The notes below the pieces were generated by a model. The model saw only the letters and a list, made by a program, of their open reading frames with translations. It was not told the DNA's origin and searched no databases. A stretch of DNA of 6,500 bases from DATJBC01 sp035515515. GTDB lineage: Bacteria > Actinomycetota > Acidimicrobiia > Acidimicrobiales > UBA8190. The first letter of the stretch is position 1. Each line of letters starts with the position of its first letter. Below, in pieces: positions 1-5,430 of the stretch. Made by a program: the position numbers and the translations under genes. The DNA is taken from NCBI GenBank assembly GCA_035515515.1, contig DATJBC010000310.1:1-6500 (forward strand). Reading direction: 5' to 3'.

Positions 1-61
1 GATCGAAGGTCTCGCCGCCTACAACGCATCGCCGACAGGAACTGACGCAGCAGGCCTCTGA
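1..61 (+). other. Left edge, possible tail of an incoming plus-strand gene
   Basis: No confident gene can be called here. One plus-strand frame entering from the left edge (codons from base 2) ends in TGA at 59-61 and would give a 19-residue tail, IEGLAAYNASPTGTDAAGL. A second frame (codons from base 1) ends in TGA at 43-45 with an arginine-rich tail. Neither tail matches a family I recognise. The 59-61 stop is slightly favoured because a small hairpin with a T-rich tail sits right on it. The upstream sequence would settle this. Confidence 0.2.
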
Positions 62-75
62 CCAGGCCTTTCTTG
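52..75 (+). terminator. Weak hairpin with T-rich tail
   Basis: AGGCCT at 52-57 and again at 64-69 can pair as a six-base stem around a six-base loop. On the plus strand it is followed by the T-rich run TTCTTGT. It could terminate a plus-strand gene entering from the left edge. Because AGGCCT is its own reverse complement, it could also fold in minus-strand RNA just past the tRNA 3' end. The stem is short and the T run is interrupted, so this is only a candidate. Confidence 0.3.
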
Positions 76-76
76 T

Positions 77-150
77 CGGGCTGGCGAGACTCGAACTCGC
101 GACCTCTTGACCCCCAGTCAAGCGCGCTAACCAAACTGCGCCACAGCCCG
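77..150 (-). tRNA. tRNA-Pro (anticodon GGG)
   Basis: Reading the minus strand from 150 to 77 gives a complete 74-base cloverleaf. The seven-base acceptor arms CGGGCTG and CAGCCCG pair perfectly. The D arm is GCGC/GCGC around AGTTTGGTTA. The anticodon stem is CTTGA/TCAAG around the loop CTGGGGG, which places GGG at positions 34-36. The T arm is GCGAG/CTCGC around TTCGAGT. Pairing C1 with G72 is typical of bacterial proline tRNAs. CCA is not encoded: the next minus-strand bases are ACA, so a nucleotidyltransferase must add it. The tRNA reads proline codons CCC and CCT. It diverges from the SGNH gene that starts at 314. Confidence 0.96.
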
Positions 151-169
151 TGAAAACTTCCGACGGGCG

Positions 170-198
170 ATTATATCGTCGGTAGCTGAGCGTGCGAG
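170..198 (-). promoter_or_regulatory. Promoter of the tRNA-Pro gene
   Basis: On the minus strand, bases 175 to 170 read TATAAT, a perfect -10 hexamer and one of the few AT-rich spots in the window. Seventeen bases upstream, 198 to 193 reads CTCGCA, which matches TTGACA at only three positions, so the -35 is weak. A start about seven bases after the -10 would leave a leader of roughly a dozen bases before the mature tRNA 5' end at 150. That leader would be removed by RNase P. Confidence 0.6.
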
Positions 199-301
199 CA
201 TCGCAATGACGCCCAGAAGGAAGGTGCGGACACGTGCCTCGGGTGGAGGTTGCGCTTCGAATCGCTCCTCGGCCGCCCGCTGTCCGCGCAGAGGCTCGGC
301 G

Positions 302-313
302 TAGAGTGACTGC
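302..313 (+). promoter_or_regulatory. -10 element for a leaderless SGNH transcript
   Basis: TAGAGT at 302-307 fits the actinobacterial -10 pattern TANNNT. It is followed by exactly six bases (GACTGC) and then the GTG at 314, so transcription would begin at or next to the start codon. No Shine-Dalgarno sequence is visible. The TAG within the hexamer is also an in-frame stop, so the reading frame cannot extend further upstream. No convincing -35 was seen. Confidence 0.5.
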
Positions 314-1345
314 GTGCGATGGGGTCTCGTTCTGACGATGGCGGCCGTTGTCGCGTTCGGACTGTTCGCGTTCGCGTGTGCCCAGCCCGAGCGACGGCAA
401 AACCGGCGGCGCTTGCGCATCACGACTGGGTGCTTTGCCACTGCTGTCGCAGCTACTCTTGCGCTCTCGGTTCTGCAGTGGAACCCACAGGTGGCCTCGG
501 TGTCCGTCGCCCGGCCCCAGGGCGCGACCCTGGCTCAGGTTCTTGCTCTCGTCAAGGCCTCGAACAAGATCGAGAACGTGCCTGCTGACCTCGAGCCGCC
601 CGTTGCAGTCGCCGTCACGAAGCCATTGTCGAACTGGGGCGCGAGTCGCGCCGGGTCATGTGGAGCGGCGCTCGATGCGTCGACTGTCCCCGCATGTGTC
701 TTCGGCGACACTCGGGCTACCCGCACAGCCGTTCTGTACGGCGACTCCCACGCCCAGATGTGGTTCGATGCCATCGACGATCTGGCGATCAGAGACGGCT
801 GGAAGCTGGTCCTGCTGTCGAAGGGGGCGTGCGCCGCCTCACCCATCGTCGGGTTTCTGGCCGCGAGCACCGCCGGTGGTGCACGGGCGTGCAAGGCGTG
901 GCATCCCTACGTCCTCAAGCGCATCAACGCCCTGGATCCCGAGCTGCTCATCGTCACCCAAGAGGTCTACGCGCAACCCGACGGCGCCCAATACACAAAC
1001 GGTCAGTGGCGCAGGGCGTTGGCCAAGCTGCTCAGAGAGGTGCACGCCAAGCGGACCGTCGTCCTGGGAAACATCCCGTTGTCGTTCGGGCCCAGCTGCT
1101 TGGAACGTTCCACGGTGACCGGATGCTCCACGCAGCGGGATGCCCCGGCCTATCGGTTCACTGTGGCAGAGCAGGCTGCCGCGCAGGCATCGGGGGACCA
1201 GTACGTCAGGACCACTCCGTGGTTCTGTGCGGCTCGTTGCAGTCCGATCATCGGGCACTTCAACGTCTACTTCGACGAGGCGCACGTCGGCCTCGGCTAC
1301 ACCGAGTACCTGGAAGGGGTGTTGGGCCAGGCCCTGGGCCTCTAG
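314..1345 (+). CDS. Membrane-anchored SGNH-fold protein, OafA-like C-terminal domain without acyltransferase-3 domain
   Basis: This 343-residue protein resembles the periplasmic SGNH domain found at the C-terminus of OafA/YrhL-type O-acyltransferases, which acylate surface polysaccharides. Block I is YGDSHAQMW at 142-150, with Ser145 as candidate nucleophile. The C-terminal dyad is FDEAH, with Asp321 and His324. Several cysteines (116, 128 and the CAARCS region before the dyad) sit where this domain usually carries them. Residues 3-22 and about 38-54 are hydrophobic, separated by an arginine-rich stretch (27-35), and resemble the last membrane helices of the acyltransferase-3 domain. The rest of that roughly ten-helix domain is missing, and I see no remnant of it in 151-313. 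The GTG start is supported by the TANNNT box six bases upstream; ATG at 338 is an alternative that removes eight residues. Base composition is less GC-rich than downstream, which may indicate transfer. The transferase or esterase substrate is unknown. Confidence 0.8.
   Translation: MRWGLVLTMAAVVAFGLFAFACAQPERRQNRRRLRITTGCFATAVAATLALSVLQWNPQVASVSVARPQGATLAQVLALVKASNKIENVPADLEPPVAVAVTKPLSNWGASRAGSCGAALDASTVPACVFGDTRATRTAVLYGDSHAQMWFDAIDDLAIRDGWKLVLLSKGACAASPIVGFLAASTAGGARACKAWHPYVLKRINALDPELLIVTQEVYAQPDGAQYTNGQWRRALAKLLREVHAKRTVVLGNIPLSFGPSCLERSTVTGCSTQRDAPAYRFTVAEQAAAQASGDQYVRTTPWFCAARCSPIIGHFNVYFDEAHVGLGYTEYLEGVLGQALGL
1329..1341. repeat. GC-rich palindrome at the convergent gene junction
   Basis: AGGCCC-T-GGGCCT is a perfect six-base-arm palindrome directly next to the CTAG that holds both stop codons. 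In RNA it could form a five-pair hairpin with a three-base loop in either direction. No T run follows on either strand, so it is not a classical intrinsic terminator. A U-less bidirectional terminator is possible but unproven. It also encodes the last residues of the SGNH protein, so it may be chance in GC-rich coding DNA. Confidence 0.3.
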
Positions 1346-1536
1346 GCGTGGTGGACGAGCCAGTCCACCCCCTGGTACGCCCGCCAGACCAGGTAGACGC
1401 CGGTGGCGGCGATCATGGCCTTGAAATACCAGGGGACCTGGCGGCGGGCCAGGGGCTCGCCGCAGCCGGGGCACTCCCCCTCGTCGGTGAGCTCGTTGTC
1501 TTCCACCATGCGATCGCACTCGTCGCACCACGGCAT
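1342..1536 (-). CDS. Small zinc-ribbon protein with C-terminal membrane helix
   Basis: This 64-residue protein of unknown function begins MPWCDECDR. It carries two CxxC knuckles, Cys4/Cys7 and Cys22/Cys25 (CPGCGEP), spaced as in a rubredoxin-like zinc ribbon that binds one metal ion. Residues about 35-52 (PWYFKAMIAATGVYLVWR) form one hydrophobic segment. The ribbon would therefore sit at the membrane, probably on the cytoplasmic side, with a short tail. The ATG at 1536 follows the der stop after one base (TGAGATG), and GGTGGGGA lies about seven bases upstream as a likely ribosome site, so translation is probably coupled to Der. Its TAG stop overlaps the stop of the convergent SGNH gene. The conserved metal-site spacing and operon position argue that it is real. 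A partner role with Der or the ribosome is only inference. Confidence 0.8.
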   Translation of the reverse strand: MPWCDECDRMVEDNELTDEGECPGCGEPLARRQVPWYFKAMIAATGVYLVWRAYQGVDWLVHHA

Positions 1537-1537
1537 C

Positions 1538-2920
1538 TCAGGTCCCCACCCGCACCCGGAAGCTGATGGGCGTGGGCCCGATCCCGAACTGCTCGCGCAG
1601 CTTGCGCTCGACGTAGCGCAGGTAGGGGGCGGGCAGGCGGCGGGTGGCGAACAGGGTGAAGGTGGGGGGCTCGGTCGCCCCCTGCACGGCGTAGCGGATG
1701 CGCGCCCCCGGGGCGGGGTGGTCCCGCTGGATGGCGCGCATGGCGCGGTTGAGCTCGCTCGTGGGGATGCGGTGGTGGTAGGCCTCGACCGCCTGGGCCA
1801 GGGCGGGGAGGATCTTGTGCACCCCGAGCCCCGTCCGGGCGCTGACCTTGAGGACGGGGGCGGCCCCCAGGAACGCCAGCCGGTCGCCCACGTCGGCCAG
1901 GACGTCGCGTCGGTGCTCGGCCTCCAGCAGCTCCCACTTGTTGAGCACCACCACCACGGGGCTCCCCGACGCCCCGATGCGCTCGGCCAGGCGCTGGTCC
2001 TGGTGCGTCACCCCCTCGGTGGCGTCGATGACGAGCAGGACGACGTCCGCCCGGTCGAGCGCCTGCAGGGCGCGCACCATGGCGAAGTACTCCGTGCCCT
2101 CCTCGGTGCGCGACCGCCGTCGCATGCCGGCGGTGTCCACGAAGCAGACGGGGCCCTCGGGCGTGTCCACCAGGGTGTCCACGGCGTCGCGGGTCGTGCC
2201 CGGCAGGTCGTGGACGACGGAGCGCTCCTCGCCCAGCAGGCGGTTGAACAACGTCGACTTGCCCACGTTGGGCCGGCCCACCACCGCCACCCGGGTGGCC
2301 GGTGCCTCGGGCGCCGTGCCCGGCGGGCGCTGGCCGTCGCCGGCCGGGGGCTCCCCGGTGCCGGCGCCGGTCCCCTCCTCCTCGGTGGGGAGCAGGCGCA
2401 CGACCTCGTCCAGCAGGTCGCCGGTGCCCCGGCCGTGCAGGGCGCTCACCATCCAGGGGCTGCCCAGGCCGAGGGACACGAATTCCCAGGCGTCGGCCTC
2501 GCGTCGCTCGTTGTCGACCTTGTTGGCCACCAGCAACACCGGTCGCTTGGCCCGCAGGAGGACGCGCGCCACCGCCTCGTCCTCGGTGGTGACGCCCACC
2601 GCCACGTCCACCACCTGCACGATGACGTGGGCGTCGGCCACCGCCCGGGCCGCCTGGGCCGTCACCTTGGCGTCGAGGTCCCCGCTCCCCTCGAGCCACC
2701 CCCCCGTGTCCACCACCACGAAGGCCCGCCCGTTCCACTCGGCGTCGAGCTCGAGCCGGTCGCGCGTCACCCCGGGCCGCTCCTCCACCACCGCCACCCG
2801 CCGGCCCACGATCCGGTTGACGAGGGTCGACTTTCCGACGTTGGGGCGCCCGGCCACCACCACCCGGGGACGCCACGGGCGCGGCGGCGACGCCTGGCGC
2901 GGAGCGGCCCCGGCGCTCAC
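1538..2920 (-). CDS. der: Ribosome-assembly GTPase Der (EngA)
   Basis: Der is the essential GTPase with two tandem G domains that acts in maturation of the 50S ribosomal subunit. Domain 1 shows GRPNVGKST (24-32), PGVTRD with Thr52, DTGG (71-74), NKVD (133-136) and SAL (159-161). Domain 2 shows GRPNVGKST (215-223), PGTTRD, DTAGMRR (262-268), NKWE (327-330) and SARTG (360-364). A KH-like RNA-binding domain follows to the end, including a basic LRYVERKLREQFG stretch. The G domains are joined by a Gly/Pro/Glu-rich linker (about 179-209). The length of 460 residues is normal for the family. The GTG at 2920 shares GTGA with the upstream stop; the frame is open further upstream, but only as a shadow of the DUF512 gene. 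The odd point is that the domain 2 G4 motif reads NKWE rather than the usual NKWD. Confidence 0.97.
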   Translation of the reverse strand: MSAGAAPRQASPPRPWRPRVVVAGRPNVGKSTLVNRIVGRRVAVVEERPGVTRDRLELDAEWNGRAFVVVDTGGWLEGSGDLDAKVTAQAARAVADAHVIVQVVDVAVGVTTEDEAVARVLLRAKRPVLLVANKVDNERREADAWEFVSLGLGSPWMVSALHGRGTGDLLDEVVRLLPTEEEGTGAGTGEPPAGDGQRPPGTAPEAPATRVAVVGRPNVGKSTLFNRLLGEERSVVHDLPGTTRDAVDTLVDTPEGPVCFVDTAGMRRRSRTEEGTEYFAMVRALQALDRADVVLLVIDATEGVTHQDQRLAERIGASGSPVVVVLNKWELLEAEHRRDVLADVGDRLAFLGAAPVLKVSARTGLGVHKILPALAQAVEAYHHRIPTSELNRAMRAIQRDHPAPGARIRYAVQGATEPPTFTLFATRRLPAPYLRYVERKLREQFGIGPTPISFRVRVGT

Positions 2921-4296
2921 GGTGCCGCCCCGTCGAGGGCGAGGCGCAGCGACCAGCCGTCGCTGGGCACCACCTCGACGGGCAGGGGGAGCTCGTCCAG
3001 GCGCGTCCCGTCGAGGAAGCGCCCCTCGGACAGGCAGACGTCGGGGAGCAGATACCGCTCGTCTGCGGGCTGTCCCTCCAGGGCGCGCCCCACGTCGGCG
3101 CCGGTCAGGAGGCCGGTCACGGCGATGTTGCCCCCGAAGAAGGTGTTGGGCACGGTCAGGAGGCGGACCGCTCCCCCGTCCCCGCCTCTCCCCCGCCCCG
3201 CCAGGAGCGGCGCGAGCACCGCCGCGCCGTACTCGCCGGTGAGGATGGTCACCGGGCGCGCCGGACCCGGGCCCCCGGCCGGCCGCGACGAGGAGCCCCG
3301 CGGGGCGCGATATCCCGCCGCGGGGGCGCCGTCCACCCAGGCGAAGAACCCGGGCTGCACGCCGTGGGCGGCGCCGCGGTCGCCACCGAAGGCGGCCTCG
3401 AAGGCACGGGCCATGCCGATGCCGTTCTCGTGCTGGGGGAAGCCGTCGTAGGCGTCGGCCGGGGGGAAGGGCCGGCCCGCCAGGAGGTAGTACTCGTCGG
3501 CCGCGTACACCAGGCGCCGCCCCAGGACCTCGGCGCACACCCCCTGCCACTCCTCCACCGCGTCGAGGACCGCGGCCGCCTCGGCGGTGGAGTGCGGTCG
3601 CATGGCGGGCTCGGTGGTGTGGTCGCTCACCCCGAGCGGCACGCACGCCACGGTGGCCAGGTCGGGGAACTCGTCGACGATGCCCGCCAGGGTGGTCTCC
3701 AGGGCGGCGCCGTCGTTGACGCCGGGGCACACCACCACCTGGCCGTGGACCTCGATGCCCCCGTCGAGCAGCGCCCGGAGCCACCGCAGGCTGGTGGCGC
3801 CGCGCCGGTTGCGCAGCATGCGGGCCCGCAGCTCGGGGTCGGTGCTGTGGATGGACACGAACAACGGCGACAGCCGCTCGGAGAGGACGCGCTCGAGGTC
3901 GAGCTCGGTGAACCGGGTGAGGGTGGTGAAGTTCCCGTAGAGGAAGGACAGGCGGTAGTCGTCGTCCTTCAGGTAGAGGCTGCGGCGCATGCCCTTGGGG
4001 AGCTGGTAGATGAAGCAGAACTCACAGTGGTTGTCGCAGGTGCGCACGCGGTCGAACACCGCCGACGACACCTCGATCCCGGGCACCTCGCCCGCCTCCT
4101 TGCGGATCTGCACCGTCCGGACCTCGTGCCCCCGGCGGAGCTCGAGCGTGGGGTCGGCGTCGTCCACGAGGAGCCGGTACTCGATGACGTCGCGCGGGGC
4201 CCGGCCGTCCACGCTGAGGAGCTCGTCGCCCACCTCGACGCCGGCTCGCTGGGCCGGTGAGGCGTCCGCCACCGAGACCACGCGGGGCGCCGACAT
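2917..4296 (-). CDS. PDZ / radical-SAM-like / DUF512 iron-sulfur protein
   Basis: This 459-residue protein belongs to the DUF512 family, whose biochemical function is not established. Residues 1-70 form a PDZ-like domain (PAQRAGVEVGDELLSVDG). Then comes a radical-SAM-type cluster motif, CDNHCEFC, with Cys87, Cys91 and Cys94 (CxxxCxxC), followed by FIYQLPKGMR and the family signature LYLKDDDYRLSFLYGNF. The DUF512 domain occupies the C-terminal half and includes NTFFGG (384-389) and LLPDVCLSEG (416-425). A Gly/Pro/Arg-rich insertion near 331-352 looks like a flexible linker. The expected chemistry is S-adenosylmethionine cleavage at a 4Fe-4S cluster, by family analogy. It leads the operon and overlaps der by four bases; adjacency to der is a recurrent arrangement in other bacteria, suggesting a link to ribosome or translation functions. 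The ATG is supported by a TANNNT box six bases upstream; no ribosome site is seen. Confidence 0.92.
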   Translation of the reverse strand: MSAPRVVSVADASPAQRAGVEVGDELLSVDGRAPRDVIEYRLLVDDADPTLELRRGHEVRTVQIRKEAGEVPGIEVSSAVFDRVRTCDNHCEFCFIYQLPKGMRRSLYLKDDDYRLSFLYGNFTTLTRFTELDLERVLSERLSPLFVSIHSTDPELRARMLRNRRGATSLRWLRALLDGGIEVHGQVVVCPGVNDGAALETTLAGIVDEFPDLATVACVPLGVSDHTTEPAMRPHSTAEAAAVLDAVEEWQGVCAEVLGRRLVYAADEYYLLAGRPFPPADAYDGFPQHENGIGMARAFEAAFGGDRGAAHGVQPGFFAWVDGAPAAGYRAPRGSSSRPAGGPGPARPVTILTGEYGAAVLAPLLAGRGRGGDGGAVRLLTVPNTFFGGNIAVTGLLTGADVGRALEGQPADERYLLPDVCLSEGRFLDGTRLDELPLPVEVVPSDGWSLRLALDGAAP

Positions 4297-4308
4297 GCTT
4301 GCAGGCTA
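4297..4308 (-). promoter_or_regulatory. -10 element for the leaderless DUF512-der operon
   Basis: On the minus strand, 4308 to 4303 reads TAGCCT, followed by the six bases GCAAGC and then the ATG at 4296. The hexamer is identical to the one in front of ispH on the other strand, and the spacing is the same. Transcription should start at or next to the ATG, giving a leaderless mRNA. No Shine-Dalgarno sequence and no clear -35 are present. Confidence 0.55.
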
Positions 4309-4318
4309 GCGGCACGAC

Positions 4319-4372
4319 AGCCTGGTCCCGGCGGCGCAGGAGCGGTGGCGAGCGGCCGGTAGCCTGGTCCCG
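4319..4372 (+). repeat. 12-base direct repeat in the divergent promoter region
   Basis: AGCCTGGTCCCG occurs at 4319-4330 and again at 4361-4372, 42 bases apart start to start. The second copy covers most of the ispH -10 box and the first base of the ispH start codon. The first copy has C where the -10 has its first T (CAGCCT), so it would be a defective -10. It may be a local duplication of the promoter or a pair of binding sites about four helical turns apart. Confidence 0.5.
4360..4371 (+). promoter_or_regulatory. -10 element for leaderless ispH transcript
   Basis: TAGCCT at 4360-4365 is followed by six bases (GGTCCC) and then the GTG at 4372. This fits the TANNNT pattern with a start site at the start codon. 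No ribosome binding site is visible, which agrees with a leaderless message. The whole divergent region between the two start codons is only 75 bases, so the two transcription units may influence each other. Confidence 0.55.
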
Positions 4373-5430
4373 TGCCCGTCGAGCGCGTGCTTCTGGCATC
4401 GCCCCGGGGCTTCTGCGCGGGCGTGGAGAAGGCCATCAAGGCGCTGGCATGGATGGTCCGGGTGTTCGAACCGCCCGTCTACTGCTACCACGAGATCGTC
4501 CACAACCGGCACGTCGTCGAGCAGTTCCGGGCGCGCGGCGTGGTGTTCGTGGACGACGTCGCGCAGGTGCCCGCCGGGGCCCCGCTCATGCTGAGCGCCC
4601 ACGGCTCTGCTCCCGAGGTCGTGGTGGCCGCCCGTGACCGGGCCCGCGTGGTGGTGGACGCCGTGTGCCCGCTCGTGACCAAGGTCCACCACGAGCTCAA
4701 GGTGCGGGCCGGCAAGGGCTACACGGTGCTCTACGTGGGTCACGAGGGCCACGAGGAGGCGGTGGGCACCATGGCCGTGGCCCCGGACTCGGTGCGGCTG
4801 GTGTGCGCCCCGGGCGACGTCGACGCCGCGGCGCGCGCCATCGCGCCCGGCACCCCCGTGGCGCTGCTCGCCCAGACCACGCTCAGCCACGACGAGTGGT
4901 CCGACATCATGCAGCGGGCGCGGGAGCGCTTCCCCGAGCTGTGGATGCCGAACCGCTCGGACCTGTGCTTCGCCACCACCAACCGCCAGGCCGCCCTCAA
5001 GGCCATCGCCGGACGCGCCGACGCCGTGGTCGTCATCGGTTCGGTGAACTCGTCCAACACCCGGGCGCTCGAGAAGGTGGCCCTCGCCTCGGGATGCCCG
5101 CGGGTGCTGCGCGTCAACGAGGCCGCCGACCTCCCCGACGACCTGTCGGGCACGGTGGGCGTGACCGCCGGCGCGTCCGCCCCCGACGAGCTGGTCGACG
5201 CCGTGGTGACGCGCCTGGCGCCGCGCCTCGGCGTCGAGGAGGTGCACGTCACCGACGAGGACGAGTACTTCCCGCCGCCCCCGGAGCTGCGGGAGCTCCT
5301 GCGGGGCCTGGCCGCCGCCCTGGCGGTGGGCCTGGCCGCCCCGGGCCCGGCGGAGGGCGGCGCCCTCGACCCCGCGCCCGGGGACCGCCACACCTCGGCC
5401 GCCGACGTCCTGGCGCGCCTGGCGGGGTGA
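4372..5430 (+). CDS. ispH: 4-hydroxy-3-methylbut-2-enyl diphosphate reductase
   Basis: IspH catalyses the last step of the non-mevalonate isoprenoid pathway, reducing HMBPP to IPP and DMAPP in the cytoplasm with a 4Fe-4S cluster. The three cluster cysteines are Cys15 (PRGFCAGVEKAI), Cys99 (VCPLVTKVH) and Cys199 (DLCFATTNRQ). Substrate-binding residues are present: His44 (EIVHN), His77 (SAHGS), His127 and catalytic Glu129 (GHEGHEEAVGT), Thr170 (QTTLS), the SSN at 227-229, and Ser269 (TAGASAP). At 352 residues it exceeds the E. coli enzyme (316); the excess is mostly a Pro/Ala/Gly-rich tail after about residue 310, probably disordered. The GTG start is fixed by the TANNNT box six bases upstream and by the MPVERVLLASPRGFC N-terminus. 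It diverges from the DUF512-der operon, and its TGA overlaps the next gene's GTG by four bases (GTGA). Confidence 0.97.
   Translation: MPVERVLLASPRGFCAGVEKAIKALAWMVRVFEPPVYCYHEIVHNRHVVEQFRARGVVFVDDVAQVPAGAPLMLSAHGSAPEVVVAARDRARVVVDAVCPLVTKVHHELKVRAGKGYTVLYVGHEGHEEAVGTMAVAPDSVRLVCAPGDVDAAARAIAPGTPVALLAQTTLSHDEWSDIMQRARERFPELWMPNRSDLCFATTNRQAALKAIAGRADAVVVIGSVNSSNTRALEKVALASGCPRVLRVNEAADLPDDLSGTVGVTAGASAPDELVDAVVTRLAPRLGVEEVHVTDEDEYFPPPPELRELLRGLAAALAVGLAAPGPAEGGALDPAPGDRHTSAADVLARLAG

Noticed and set aside
151..313. Remnant of an acyltransferase-3 domain upstream of the SGNH gene
   Set aside because: I translated stretches of the plus strand here and found stops and no hydrophobic helices or AT3 motifs. 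The region looks like plain promoter DNA.
127..441. Minus-strand 104-codon frame overlapping the tRNA-Pro gene
   Set aside because: It runs into the tRNA and over its promoter, covers the start of the SGNH gene, and shows no domain.
1329..1350. Classical intrinsic terminator between the convergent genes
   Set aside because: A GC palindrome is present but no T run follows it on either strand, so it is listed only as a palindrome.
1403..3451. Plus-strand open frame of 682 codons antisense to der and DUF512
   Set aside because: Its translation is low-complexity and rich in His, Gly, Pro and Arg, with no domain. It is the antisense shadow of two clearly recognisable minus-strand genes in GC-rich DNA.
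2921..3784. In-frame upstream extension of der, giving a 748-residue protein
   Set aside because: The extension is an out-of-frame reading of the DUF512 gene and is Arg/Gly-rich without motifs. Der has its normal length from the GTG at 2920, which overlaps the DUF512 stop.
4306..5391. Minus-strand 361-codon frame antisense to ispH
   Set aside because: It is a His/Arg/Gly-rich shadow frame. The plus strand has full IspH motifs with every cluster cysteine.
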